DNA from: Chloroflexota bacterium
GTDB lineage: Bacteria > Chloroflexota > Dehalococcoidia > UBA2979
Assembly (NCBI GenBank): GCA_016875635.1
Contig: VGPD01000005.1
Location: 1 to 64,000, forward strand
Reading direction: 5' to 3'
Length of the DNA: 64,000 nucleotides
The position numbers were made by a program, and so were the translations under genes. Of this stretch, positions 1 through 10,013 are shown one piece after another; within the stretch, counting starts at the first letter, position 1; every line of letters starts with the position of its first letter. The notes under the pieces are model-generated. The model saw nothing but the letters and a program-made list of their open reading frames with translations, did not search any database and had not been told where the DNA came from.

Positions 1-163
1 TGGTTGGGAGGGGATTTACGCAACGGCGGGTAGCGTAAATGGGGCTGAGGGGCGCATGTTCGAAACTCGCTGTAGCGAACTTGTCGGGGCGGGCGACGGC
101 CTCAGACTGGGGGGAGCGACCTTCGTGCGATACTGCCGCGTCGGCGAGAGGATGGGTGCGGGC

Positions 164-1666
164 ATGACGACAGCGAACCACGCAACCGAGACGCATGAGA
201 CGCCTACCGAGCACTTCGACGTGCTCATCGTCGGGGCGGGGATCTCCGGCATCGGTGGGGCGTATCACCTGACGAAGCAGCGGCCCGGCACGAGTTTCGT
301 GGTGCTCGACAGCCTCGACAGTTTCGGGGGCACGTGGTGGACGCACCGCTACCCGGGCGTCCGTTCCGACAGCGACCTCCACACCTTCGGCTATCGCTTC
401 AAGCGGTGGCGGGGCGCCCCGATCGCCACCGCGGCCGAGATCCTCCGCTACCTGGGCGAGGTGATCGAGGAGAACGACCTCGCGCGGTTCATCCGGTATC
501 AGCACCGGATCGCGTCGGCGCAGTGGTCCAGCGCGGACCAGCGCTGGACGATCAAGGCGACGCGGACGGACACCGGCGAGGCGCGGCGTTTCACGGCGAA
601 CTTCCTGTGGATGTGCCAGGGCTACTACCGCCACTCAGAGGGGTATACCCCGGAGTGGGAGGGGATGGACGAGTTCGGCGGCCAGATCATCCACCCGCAG
701 ACCTGGCCCGAGGACCTCGACTACGCCGGCAAGCAGGTGGTCGTGATCGGATCGGGCGCGACGGCGGCCACGGTGGTGCCCGCGATCGCGGCTGACTGCG
801 CGCACGTCACGGTGGTGCAGCGTTCCCCGACGTACTTCCGCCCGGGGCGCAACCGGAACGATATCGCCGAGACGCTTCGCGAATTGAAGATCGACGAGGA
901 GTGGATCCACGAGATCGTGCGCCGGCAGATGCTGCGCGACCAGGCGATCTTCACGAAGCGCGCGGTGGAGGAGCCGGAGAAAGTGAAGTCCGAGTTGCTG
1001 GCGGGCGTGCGCGCGCACCTCGGCCCCGACTTCGACATCGAGACACACTTCACGCCGAGTTACCGGCCCTGGCAGCAGCGGATCGCGTTCGTCCCGGACG
1101 GGGACCTCTTCCAGGGGATCAAGTCCGGGAAAGTGTCGATGGTGACCGACGAGATCGACCGGTTCACGGCGTCGGGGCTCCGGCTGAAGTCCGGGGAGGA
1201 ACTGCCGGCCGACATCATCGTGACCGCGACTGGGTTCAACATGAGCGTGCTGGGCGACATCGCGTTCGAGATCGACGGGCGGCCGCTCGCGCTCTCAGAG
1301 ACGGTCAACTATCGCGGGATGATGTTCACGGGCGTCCCGAACCTGCTGTGGGTGTTCGGCTACTTCCGCGCGAGTTGGACGCTTCGCGCCGACCTACTGG
1401 CGGACTTCGTTTGCCGGCTGCTGGCGCACATGGAGGAGATCGGCGCGAAGCAGGTCGACGTGGCGCTGCGGCCGGAAGACGCAGAGATGAAGCTCCTCCC
1501 CTGGATCGACCCGGAGAACTTCAACCCCGGCTATCTGATGCGTTCCCTGGACCTGCTGCCGAAGCGGGGCGACAAGCCCGAGTGGCAGCACACCCAGGAC
1601 TACTGGCGCGAGAAGGACGAGATCCCCGCGATCGATCTCGACGGCCCGGAGTTCATCTACCGGTAG
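164..1666 (+). CDS. flavin-containing monooxygenase (NAD(P)/FAD-dependent)
   Basis: N-terminal GAGISGIGGAYHL Rossmann motif and internal second dinucleotide motif VVIGSGATAATVVP; ATG at 164 chosen inside the longer ORF. Confidence 0.9.
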   Translation: MTTANHATETHETPTEHFDVLIVGAGISGIGGAYHLTKQRPGTSFVVLDSLDSFGGTWWTHRYPGVRSDSDLHTFGYRFKRWRGAPIATAAEILRYLGEVIEENDLARFIRYQHRIASAQWSSADQRWTIKATRTDTGEARRFTANFLWMCQGYYRHSEGYTPEWEGMDEFGGQIIHPQTWPEDLDYAGKQVVVIGSGATAATVVPAIAADCAHVTVVQRSPTYFRPGRNRNDIAETLRELKIDEEWIHEIVRRQMLRDQAIFTKRAVEEPEKVKSELLAGVRAHLGPDFDIETHFTPSYRPWQQRIAFVPDGDLFQGIKSGKVSMVTDEIDRFTASGLRLKSGEELPADIIVTATGFNMSVLGDIAFEIDGRPLALSETVNYRGMMFTGVPNLLWVFGYFRASWTLRADLLADFVCRLLAHMEEIGAKQVDVALRPEDAEMKLLPWIDPENFNPGYLMRSLDLLPKRGDKPEWQHTQDYWREKDEIPAIDLDGPEFIYR

Positions 1667-1777
1667 CGGTTCAACTCAACGCATCGAGCGAGCGCGCTCG
1701 CGCCCGGCGCGCGATCCATGCCTTCCCTGCGCATCCTTCCCCACCCAGGCAGGGTCGAGGCCTAGGCGGGCTGTAAG

Positions 1778-1807
1778 CAGCAGGCCCGCCGGGTGGCGGG
1801 CCTGCTG
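1778..1807. terminator. bidirectional intrinsic-terminator-like hairpin between convergent genes
   Basis: cagcaggcccgcc-gggt-ggcgggcctgctg inverted repeat. Confidence 0.6.
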
Positions 1808-1827
1808 GTGTCGTCGCGAGGCGAGCG

Positions 1828-3045
1828 CTAGCCGCGGGGGAGGCCGAGGCCGCGGGTCGCGATGATGTTGCGCTGGATCTCCGATGAACCCGCGGCGATC
1901 GTCCGAGGGATCGAGGTGACGTACAGCCGGGTGAACTGGGCACCAGCTGGCGCGAGCGCTTCCTTCTCCGACCACAGGTTTCCGTATAGCCCGAACGTGC
2001 GCGTCCCCAAGCGGGCGATCTTTTGCACCAACTCGGAGTTGAATAACTTGGTAATGGAGGCCTCGTAGTTCGGGATCATGCCCCGGTTCTGCATCGAGAT
2101 CACGCGGAAAGAGAAGTTGAACAGCACTTCCGTCTGGGTGTAGGCCTCGGCGACCTCGTGTCGGAAGGCCACACTCTCGCCGAGCCTTGACTGGCGCTGG
2201 CCATCTTCGGTCTTCACATACTCGAGCAGGGTGGCGAGCAACCGACGGTTCTCGATCGCGGCTGCGATGTTCGAGCGCTCGAAGTCGAGCAGCGTCGCGC
2301 CCACGTACCAGCCGCGGTTCTCTTCGCCCACGCGGTTCGCGACGGGCACTCGGACGTCTTCGAAGAACGTCTCGTTGAACCCGTGCTGCCACGCCATATT
2401 GATGAGCGGGCGGACGTTCAGTCCGGGCGTCTTGATGTCCATCATCACGAAGGAGATGCCCCGGTGCTTCGGGGCCTCCGGGTCGGTCCGCACGAGCGCG
2501 AACAGCCAGTCCGCGGTGTGCGCGCCGGAGGTCCAGATCTTCTGGCCGTTGATCACGTATTCGTCACCGTCGCGGATCGCGCGCGTCTGTAGCGACGCGA
2601 GGTCAGAACCGGCACCGGGCTCCGAGTAGCCCTCCGCCCAGGCGACTTCGCCTGAGAGGATCTTCGGCAGGTGCTGGGCGCGCTGCTCCTCGGTGCCGTG
2701 CACGATGAGCGTCGGGCCGAGGAGGGAGACGCCCATACCGCCGACGGCCGGCGCCTGCGCCTGCGCCATCTCCTGCTTGAAGATGAACTGCTCGATGGGC
2801 GACAAGCCGGCGCCGCCGTACGCGACTGGCCAGTGCGGCGCGATCCAGCCTCGTTCGGCGAGCGCTTGCGCCCACTCCTGGGCCGCCTGCTTCGCCGCGG
2901 GATCCTTGGAAATGCGATCCACCTGCCAGGAGCCGCCCTCGCTCTCACCACCACTCACGCGGTAACGCTCGGGGAGTTTGGTCTGGATGACGCCCCGGAC
3001 TTCTAGTCGGAAGGCGGCTTGTTCGGGGCTGTCTTTCCAGTCCAT
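1828..3045 (-). CDS. acyl-CoA dehydrogenase
   Basis: YSEPGAGSDLASLQTRA and C-terminal GSSEIQRNIIATRGLGLPR signatures. Confidence 0.95.
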   Translation of the reverse strand: MDWKDSPEQAAFRLEVRGVIQTKLPERYRVSGGESEGGSWQVDRISKDPAAKQAAQEWAQALAERGWIAPHWPVAYGGAGLSPIEQFIFKQEMAQAQAPAVGGMGVSLLGPTLIVHGTEEQRAQHLPKILSGEVAWAEGYSEPGAGSDLASLQTRAIRDGDEYVINGQKIWTSGAHTADWLFALVRTDPEAPKHRGISFVMMDIKTPGLNVRPLINMAWQHGFNETFFEDVRVPVANRVGEENRGWYVGATLLDFERSNIAAAIENRRLLATLLEYVKTEDGQRQSRLGESVAFRHEVAEAYTQTEVLFNFSFRVISMQNRGMIPNYEASITKLFNSELVQKIARLGTRTFGLYGNLWSEKEALAPAGAQFTRLYVTSIPRTIAAGSSEIQRNIIATRGLGLPRG

Positions 3046-3164
3046 GTGAGTCTCCCATCTCCGGTGCGGTGTTGCCGGAGCGACGCGGGTGTCACCTCGC
3101 GAATGTGAAGCGTGGCGGGGGTACTATCACGATCATCGTGGTCGGTCGTCAAGCAGCAGGGGCG

Positions 3165-4073
3165 CTACCTGCGCCGCAGAATCGCTCGCAGCGCACCATG
3201 GACCTCCGCGTGTCGGAACGTGAACCTCGACGCCAGCAACCGTTCGGGCAGCACGCGCTGGCCCCACAGCAGCAACTCATCCGCGCCGGGGCCGAGGAGG
3301 AGGCGGAGGGCGAAGGGTGGGACGGCGAGGACGGCGGGGCGGTGGAGGGCGCGGCCGAGCGCCTTCGTGAAGGCGGCGGTGGTGACGGGCTCGGGGGCGG
3401 TGGCGTTGAAGACGCCGCGCACGTCCGACGTGAGGGCGAACTCGATGGCGCGCACGAGGTCATCGATGGCGATCCATGAGAGGTACTGGCGGCCGGAGCC
3501 GAAGCGTGCGCCGAGGCCGAGGCGGAACGCCGGGAGCATGCGGCCGAGCAGGCCGCCCGATCCGGAGAGGACGTGGCCCGAGCGGAACACGACGACGCGC
3601 ATGCCGAGGCCGTCCGCGCGCAGGGACTCGCGCTCCCAGTCGCGCGCGAGGGTGGCGAGGAAGCCGATACCGCCCGGGGAGGCCTCGGTCAGCGGCTCAT
3701 CGCCGCGGTCGCCGTAGTAGCCGATGGCGGAGGCAGCGATGAACGTCTTTGGCGGGTGGGGGAGCGCAGCGAGGTGATCGATGAGGAGGCGGGTGGCGTC
3801 GACGCGGGAGATGCGGAGGAGTTCGCGGCGGGCACGGGTCCAGCGGATGGTGCGCAGGCCCTCGCCTCCGATCGACGCGCCCGCGAGGTGGACGACGGCG
3901 TCCATGCCGTCGAGCGCGTCGGGACGCACCCAGCCGACGGCGGGGTTCCAGTCGGCGAGGCGGTCGTCGGATGTGCCTCGGCGGACGCGGTGGACCTCGT
4001 GGCGCTGGCCTTCGAGGTAGCCCGCGAGCGCCGAGCCGACGAGGCCGGTGACGCCGGTGATGGCGATGCGCAT
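3165..4073 (-). CDS. TIGR01777-type NAD-dependent epimerase (SulA/YfcH family)
   Basis: MRIAITGVTGLVGSALAGYL start, SAIGYYGDRGDEPLTE motif; internal ATG start used. Confidence 0.9.
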   Translation of the reverse strand: MRIAITGVTGLVGSALAGYLEGQRHEVHRVRRGTSDDRLADWNPAVGWVRPDALDGMDAVVHLAGASIGGEGLRTIRWTRARRELLRISRVDATRLLIDHLAALPHPPKTFIAASAIGYYGDRGDEPLTEASPGGIGFLATLARDWERESLRADGLGMRVVVFRSGHVLSGSGGLLGRMLPAFRLGLGARFGSGRQYLSWIAIDDLVRAIEFALTSDVRGVFNATAPEPVTTAAFTKALGRALHRPAVLAVPPFALRLLLGPGADELLLWGQRVLPERLLASRFTFRHAEVHGALRAILRRR

Positions 4074-4150
4074 GGGCGGCCCTTCCTCGACGGCGCGAGT
4101 CCTGTGCGACGGTAGACGAAGGTGAGGCCTCAGCGGATTGCGCGCCGGGG

Positions 4151-4180
4151 TAGACAGTGCTGGCGCCGCCTCGGGATACT
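4151..4180 (+). promoter_or_regulatory. putative promoter of tRNA-Met
   Basis: TAGACA - 18 nt - GATACT, 7 nt before the tRNA 5' end. Confidence 0.45.
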
Positions 4181-4187
4181 GGGCGAC

Positions 4188-4262
4188 GGCAGGATAGCTC
4201 AGCGGTAGAGCAGCGGACTCATAAGCCGTTGGTCGCGGGTTCAAATCCCGCTCCTGCTACCA
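4188..4262 (+). tRNA. tRNA with CAT anticodon (Met, or Ile2)
   Basis: Cloverleaf foldable; anticodon loop CTCATAA; T-arm GCGGGTTCAAATCCCGC; encoded CCA. Confidence 0.9.
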
Positions 4263-4264
4263 CT
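4234..4264 (+). repeat. direct repeat copy 1 (inside tRNA-Met 3' end)
   Basis: 31 bp cgcgggttcaaatcccgctcctgctaccact, identical to 5767..5797. Confidence 0.95.
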
Positions 4265-4274
4265 GGAGCATGAA

Positions 4275-4298
4275 AGAGGCGCCCCGCGGGGCGCCTCT
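4275..4298. terminator. hairpin after tRNA-Met
   Basis: agaggcgcccc-gc-ggggcgcctct perfect inverted repeat. Confidence 0.6.
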
Positions 4299-4503
4299 CT
4301 GTGTCATCCCATCCTGATGGTGGCCCGATGCTCGGCCCCGATGCAGCTCCCCTACACGGAAGGCGACCCGCGCAATCGCGCTACGATCGGTCAGCGCGGC
4401 CGACGCCACGAGCGCACGCCGCACTCGCGCATCGCGCACCGCCTCCCACCGAGGCCCTCCACCCAGATCAGAGATCAGAAGGCGATTGGCCGCCACTTTA
4501 TGT

Positions 4504-4535
4504 TTATCGATAAGAACATTATCGTTCATCGATAA
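4504..4535. promoter_or_regulatory. putative operator: TTATCGATAA palindrome plus TTATCG-N5-CGATAA
   Basis: AT-rich dyad repeats just upstream of the DUF2975/XRE operon in an otherwise high-GC region. Confidence 0.5.
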
Positions 4536-4571
4536 TCACGTACCACGGTCACGTCACCTGTAGGAGAGCCG

Positions 4572-5096
4572 ATGAGCAGCACATCTCCCGACCCCGTCAC
4601 CCTCTCGCGCAAGGCGCTCAAGGTCGTGATCGCGCTGAACCTGGTGATGGGAGGCCTCATCCTGGGCCTCCTCATCGCGAGTTTGATCGCAAGTTCGGCG
4701 GTCTTCAAAGCACTCGGCGTCGCGGCGGACCACGACAACGCAGCGTTGATCACCGGCATGCGCGTGATCATGGTCATCGGTATTGCCTCGGTCCCGGTGG
4801 TGCACCTGATCCTGTCGCGCCTGGTCGAGATCTTCCGGACCGTCACCACCGGCGATCCCTTTGTGACCGAGAACGCGACGCGCCTGCGGACGATCGCGTG
4901 GGCACTGCTCGGACTCGAGGTGTTGCACCTTGCCGTCGGCGCCATCTCGGCAGGCGTCTCGACCGCCGCGCAGCCGCTCGACCTCGACTGGAACCTCTCG
5001 CTCACACGCTGGCTCGCGGTGCTCCCGATCTTCGTGCTCGCACGCGTATTCGATCACGGCACACGGATGCGCCAGGATCTCGAAGGGACGGTCTGA
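4572..5096 (+). CDS. DUF2975-like integral membrane protein
   Basis: Four hydrophobic segments, IFRTVTTGDPFVTENATRLR motif; adjacent small XRE regulator. Confidence 0.75.
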   Translation: MSSTSPDPVTLSRKALKVVIALNLVMGGLILGLLIASLIASSAVFKALGVAADHDNAALITGMRVIMVIGIASVPVVHLILSRLVEIFRTVTTGDPFVTENATRLRTIAWALLGLEVLHLAVGAISAGVSTAAQPLDLDWNLSLTRWLAVLPIFVLARVFDHGTRMRQDLEGTV

Positions 5097-5098
5097 CC

Positions 5099-5326
5099 GT
5101 GCCGATCCAGGTACTGCTGGACGACGTGCTGCACGCCCGCCGGATGACACTCACCGAACTCTCGGAGCGGATCGGCATCACGCTCGCCAACCTCTCAGTC
5201 CTGAAGACCGGTAAGGCCCGAGCGGTGCGCTTCTCGACACTTGAGGCGATCTGCGTGGCGCTCGACTGCCAGCCAGGGGACCTGCTCGCATTCGAGCCAA
5301 CGGACACGCAAGGAAGCACGCCATGA
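5099..5326 (+). CDS. small XRE/Cro-type HTH regulator (YozG-like)
   Basis: GTG start; LDDVLHARRMTLTELSERIGITLANLSVLKTGKARAVRFSTLEAICVALDCQPGDLL. Confidence 0.9.
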   Translation: MPIQVLLDDVLHARRMTLTELSERIGITLANLSVLKTGKARAVRFSTLEAICVALDCQPGDLLAFEPTDTQGSTP

Positions 5327-5757
5327 ACCCGTTCATCCGCAGCGTCGACCGCTACGAAGGCGTCCGTCCGGTCCACATCTATCTGCTGCGCGCGCTCTTC
5401 CTCCTGATGTTCCTGTTCGTGGGTTACGACTCGTGGTCGACGATCCTCGGGCACGACGGCCCGTGGGGTCCGATGCAGGCGGTCGCGTGGTGCATGTTCG
5501 CCTCGTACTCGTCTCTGTCGATCATCGGGGTCTTCCAGCCGCTCAGGATGCTTCCGCTGATGGTCTTCATGGTCATCTACAAGAGCCTGTGGCTGCTTGT
5601 TGTGGCCTACCCACTCTGGTCGACCGGTCAGCTGGCGGGCTCAAGCGCCGAGGGAATGACGAACGTCTTCCTCATCGCTCCGGTGGCGATCGTCGCGATA
5701 CCGTGGGGCCATTTCCTGCGGAGGTACATGCTGGGCCGAACGGGCTCCACGACGTAG
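5323..5757 (+). CDS. hypothetical membrane protein
   Basis: ATGA overlap with the XRE gene; multiple hydrophobic helices. Confidence 0.8.
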   Translation: MNPFIRSVDRYEGVRPVHIYLLRALFLLMFLFVGYDSWSTILGHDGPWGPMQAVAWCMFASYSSLSIIGVFQPLRMLPLMVFMVIYKSLWLLVVAYPLWSTGQLAGSSAEGMTNVFLIAPVAIVAIPWGHFLRRYMLGRTGSTT

Positions 5758-5766
5758 GACCGCGGC

Positions 5767-5797
5767 CGCGGGTTCAAATCCCGCTCCTGCTACCACT
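5767..5797 (+). repeat. direct repeat copy 2: orphan tRNA-Met T-arm/acceptor/CCA fragment
   Basis: 31 bp identical to 4234..4264, no tRNA 5' half upstream. Confidence 0.95.
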
Positions 5798-5805
5798 CGA
5801 ACAGA

Positions 5806-5835
5806 CGAAGAGGCGCCCCCGGTGGCGCCTCTTCG
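5806..5835. terminator. hairpin after the orphan tRNA fragment
   Basis: cgaagaggcgcc ... ggcgcctcttcg inverted repeat. Confidence 0.6.
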
Positions 5836-5857
5836 CGTAAATGCGCGGTCGCAACCG

Positions 5858-7473
5858 TCAGCGGGGACCCTGCCCGTCGACGGGCATGTCGAGTTGTTGC
5901 AGTTGCTGGCGCCACTGCTCCTCGTAGGCTTCCTCGTCGTGGGAGTCGAATTCCTCGGCCATCTGGCGCTGGTAGGCCTCGAGGTCGCGCGAACGCTGGG
6001 CGATCTCGTCGGTGGTGAGGGGCTTGCGGTCCTGACTGCCGCCGAAGGCGCCCCAGCCGCCGCCCTCGAGGAACATCGACATCTGGACGAGCGCCGTCGC
6101 GACGTCGGGGTTGAGGAGTTCGATCAGGTAGAGCAACTCGCCGTTCGGGCCTCGCCGGAGGGCATCGAGCGCCGCGAGGAGGCCCGGGAGCTTCGACTGC
6201 ATCTCGCCGATCCAGGCGGTGGCCCCTCCATCATCGAGAGCTTCTGCTCGATGTGCGCGCGGCGCGTCTGGAGTTCCTGCATGTGTTCGCGCTGCCACTG
6301 CGGTGAGGCCTGGTCGAACGCGCTCTGCAGGTCGTTCGCGGCGTTCCGCAACTGTGTGCTCGCACTGCGCAGCGGACCGGCGGGGTCGCCGGGACGTGCC
6401 GAGTTCAGCAGGTTCTGCATCCGCTCCAGTGAGCCGATCGCGTCCGCGAGGCCGAGAGACATCTCCTTCATCTCGTCGGCGTACTGCTCCAAGAAGCTTT
6501 TGTATTCGGTCAACCCTTCGCGGCTGTGCCAGATCCCCGCCGTCGTCTCGATCGGTGAGGTCACGAGGTCCCACATGTTCGATCCGAAGGACTCGCCCAC
6601 GATCCCGAACTGCTGGAAGTAGCTCTGCGCGTTGCCGATCGCGCCGATGATCGGCCGCGGCGCCACGGTCCCGTCCGCGAACGTCGCCGCTGTCCCGGTC
6701 ACACCGGCGCCGGTGGTCATCGCGGCACCGACCGCGCTCACACCCACGCCCGCAGCCGCCTGTGCCTCGACCGCGGCGACCCGCGCGGGGCCCAGCAGAT
6801 CCTTCAGGACCTGCGGCAGCCGCGCGAGGTCGTCGCCGCAGGTCTCCATCGCCTGCGCGAGCGTGCGCATGAAGGCGATGTCGTCCGCGTTGCAGACCAG
6901 GCCGAAGAAATCGTAGCCGCCGGCGCCCATGGCCTCGGCGGCCTGCGCGTTCGCGCCAGAACCTTTCGGAAGCGACGCCGCGAGTTCGGTGCCCTCGTCG
7001 TAGAGCTTCGCGGCCCACTCGAAGAAGTCGTCCTGGCTTCGCATGAGGGTGCGGATCACCTGCGCCTGTTGTGCGGTGAGCGTCGATGAGCCGGTCACGA
7101 GCCCTCGCCCGTTCACGAGCATGGTGTTGATGACTCCGCGTGCGTCGTCCCCCGCCTTGATCCAGCCGCGCGCCTGGATCAGCTGGCGCGACAGCCCCTG
7201 TAACACGCGGTCAAGGCGCTGGAGGAGGTTGAAGCCGAACGCCGCCGCCGTTTCGCGCTGGCTAATGATCATCTGCTCGAACGGGACGCCGACTTCCTCG
7301 GCCATCACCGCGAGTTGGACCAGTTCCTCACGGCGGCCGGTCTTTGCCAGCTCGAGTCCCATCTCCCGGAGGACGGGCGAGGCCTCGATCAGTTGCTCCG
7401 CGCGGATATCGACGCCATAAATGGCATCCGCAAGCTCGAACACGACGATCTGCTGTTCCTGCTGCGCCGCCAT
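5858..7473 (-). pseudogene. large helical hypothetical protein, frameshifted at the C4 run near 6223..6226
   Basis: Frame 6124..7485 reads sensibly to ...QKLSMMEG; sensible sequence resumes in the 5858..7018 frame as ATAWIGEMQSKLPGLLAAL... Confidence 0.65.
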
Positions 7474-7617
7474 GGACCCCACCACCTATCCAGAGGCGAA
7501 GACGCCCGCAGCGCCTCCGTTCAACTCTGAGTGTCGGCACGGCATGCAGCAAGGCCGATAGGGAACACCCTTGATCGGCGAGAATGTCAGCCAACAGTCA
7601 GATCCAAGCCTGGCACT

Positions 7618-8553
7618 TTAAGAATCGGTGAAGTTCGGACGCCGCTTCTCGGCGAAGGCGCGTGGCCCCTCGATCGAGTCCTGCATCCCCGCGAGGTTCG
7701 CCTCCAATGCCCCGCCGAAGGCCTCACCAAGGATCGGGTCCATGTAGTAGCCGCGGTACATCGCCTCCTTCATGTTGCGGACGGCGCGCGGGGCCATGTC
7801 CAGAGCGCGGTGGGCGTACTCCATCGCCGCGTCCATCAGACCATCGGGAGAGGTGACGCGGTTCGCCCACCCGAGCTGGTAGCACCGCTGCGCGTCGAAC
7901 AGTGTGTCCCCCCACATCGTGAGCTCGAGCGCGGGGCCGAGGCCGATCTGGCGGGTCAACGGGATCGCCCAGTGGGCAGCCGTAATGTTCCACCGCGCTT
8001 CCGCGATCCCCACGCGTGCGGTCTCCGACATCACGCGGATGTCGCACTGCATCGCAAACTGGAACCCCCCGGCGATGGCGAAGCCGTTGAGCGCCGCGAT
8101 GGTGGGTTTCCAGACGCCCAGTTTCTCCGCAAGGGGAATCCAGTGCTTCGCGTCTCCCGCGTTGCGTCGCGCAAGCGCCTCGGACTGGCTGGGCTGTGGC
8201 TCTCGCGTCCGCGCGGCGGCGTTCAGCAGGTCAGCACCCGCACAGAATGCACGGTCGCCCGCCCCGGTGAGGATCGCCACACGGGCCTGCGGATCGTTGC
8301 GGAAATCGATCCAGGCGTCGTAGAGGGCCTCGTTCATCCCGTCGCCGATCGCGTTCATGCGATGAGGGCGGTTCATCGTGATGACGTGGATCCGGCCATC
8401 CTCGACCTTCTCCACCTTCACCACGGGCCCGAACGTGCTCTGCGGCGTGTCCCGTCCGTGCTTCGTCGGGTCATAGGTCTCGTACTGGGATGCTTCGTGC
8501 TGGGTTGTTTCGTGCTGGGCCTCGTTGCTCACCGGTTCCTCCACCTCCGCCAC
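7618..8553 (-). CDS. enoyl-CoA hydratase/isomerase family
   Basis: NRPHRMNAIGDGM, GAGDRAFCAGADL, ALNGFAIAGGFQFAMQCDIRV. Confidence 0.95.
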   Translation of the reverse strand: MAEVEEPVSNEAQHETTQHEASQYETYDPTKHGRDTPQSTFGPVVKVEKVEDGRIHVITMNRPHRMNAIGDGMNEALYDAWIDFRNDPQARVAILTGAGDRAFCAGADLLNAAARTREPQPSQSEALARRNAGDAKHWIPLAEKLGVWKPTIAALNGFAIAGGFQFAMQCDIRVMSETARVGIAEARWNITAAHWAIPLTRQIGLGPALELTMWGDTLFDAQRCYQLGWANRVTSPDGLMDAAMEYAHRALDMAPRAVRNMKEAMYRGYYMDPILGEAFGGALEANLAGMQDSIEGPRAFAEKRRPNFTDS

Positions 8554-8735
8554 GCCCTCTCGGGCCGCCGCAGGATACTCCGGCCATCGGCGCCATTGCC
8601 GGAGCCGGCAGGCAGCGGGAGTCCGTCCGTCGAGGAGTCATGGGCCGCCCGGGGTCGGTGGGCGAGGGGGGTATGCTCGCGCGGGACGACCTACGGGAGG
8701 CCACCTTGCTCCGGTTCCGCGACATCCGCACCGAG

Positions 8736-9992
8736 ATGACCGACTACTCAACGGGCAAGGTGTTCTACGGCTGGTACATCGTTGCCGCAGGAGTCGCCCT
8801 GCTGGTCATCACCCAGGGACTGATGTCACACGCCTTCGGCGCCTACGTGGTGCTGCTCCGTGGCGAGTTCGGCTGGAGCGCGACCCTGGTTTCATCCGCG
8901 GTGGTCTTCACCCGGCTGGAGGACGGCATCCTGGGCCCGGTACAGGGCTGGCTGATTGACCGATACGGGCCACGCGCCGTGATGCGCGTCGGGCTCGTGA
9001 TGTACGGGGTGGGCTTCATCCTGTTCAGCCAGCTGCACTCCCCCCTCGTCTATTTCCTGACGTTCGCACTGCTCTCCACGGGCGCCAACCTCGGAGGCTT
9101 CATCGCCCTCCAGGTCGCGGTGGTGAACTGGTTCGACGCCCGGCGAGCAACGGCGATCGCGCTGCTCTCGGTGGGGCTCTCCCTGGCTGGGCTCAGTTCT
9201 TCGATCGTGATCCTTGCACTGGACCAGTTTGGCTGGCGGACCGTGGCGTTCGCCTCCGGGCTGCTGGTGTTCGCGGTCGGGATCCCCCTGGCGCAACTGA
9301 TCCGGCACCGTCCCGAGGAGTTCGGGTCGATACCGGACGGCGTGCGATCGCCGGCCGCGACCGCCCATGCCCTCTCGCACCCGGTCGCAAAGCCCTTCGA
9401 TTTCACGCCACGCGAGGCGATGCGGACCGCGGCATTCTGGTTCCTCTCCCTCGGGCACGCCACAGGTGTGCTGGTCGTGGGAGCCATGACCGTCCACCTG
9501 GTGCCGCACCTGAAGAACCTCGGCTATTCGCTGGGCGAATCCAGCTTTGTCGTCGCCCTCATCCCGCTCTCGATGCTGGGAGGGCGGGTGATCGCGGTTG
9601 CGGTGGGCGACTGGGGGGACAAGCGGATCGTCGCCGCGACGTCGATGGTGGGACATGTTGTCGCACCGTTGCTGCTCGCCTTCGCGCAGCACTACGTCAT
9701 GGTGGTCGCGTTCGCGTTGATCCTCGGCGTGTCATGGGCGACCCGCGGCCCGGTGGTCCAGGCGATGCGCGCGGACTACTTCGGCCGTGCCTCCTTCGGC
9801 ACGATCATGGGGTTTTCGTCGATGGTGATCATGATCGGCTCGATCGCCGGCCCGCTGATCCCGGCCTGGCTCGTTGACATCACCGGCAGCTACCGGATGG
9901 GATTCACCACGATCGCGGCGATCGCAGCGCTCGGCTGCCTGTTCTTCATGCTGTCCGTGAGGCCCACCCCGCCGGCCCGGGACGCCTCGTAA
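8736..9992 (+). CDS. MFS transporter (OxlT-like)
   Basis: FYGWYIVAAGVALLVITQG start, 12 hydrophobic segments; paralogue of 46585..47859. Confidence 0.85.
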   Translation: MTDYSTGKVFYGWYIVAAGVALLVITQGLMSHAFGAYVVLLRGEFGWSATLVSSAVVFTRLEDGILGPVQGWLIDRYGPRAVMRVGLVMYGVGFILFSQLHSPLVYFLTFALLSTGANLGGFIALQVAVVNWFDARRATAIALLSVGLSLAGLSSSIVILALDQFGWRTVAFASGLLVFAVGIPLAQLIRHRPEEFGSIPDGVRSPAATAHALSHPVAKPFDFTPREAMRTAAFWFLSLGHATGVLVVGAMTVHLVPHLKNLGYSLGESSFVVALIPLSMLGGRVIAVAVGDWGDKRIVAATSMVGHVVAPLLLAFAQHYVMVVAFALILGVSWATRGPVVQAMRADYFGRASFGTIMGFSSMVIMIGSIAGPLIPAWLVDITGSYRMGFTTIAAIAALGCLFFMLSVRPTPPARDAS

Positions 9993-10013
9993 CGAGGATT
10001 ACCCTCAGGCCGA

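Noticed and set aside
4275-4298. Hairpins next to tRNA repeats as inverted terminal repeats of a transposon
   Set aside because: The two hairpins differ in sequence and look like ordinary gaggcgcc-type terminators used elsewhere in the window.
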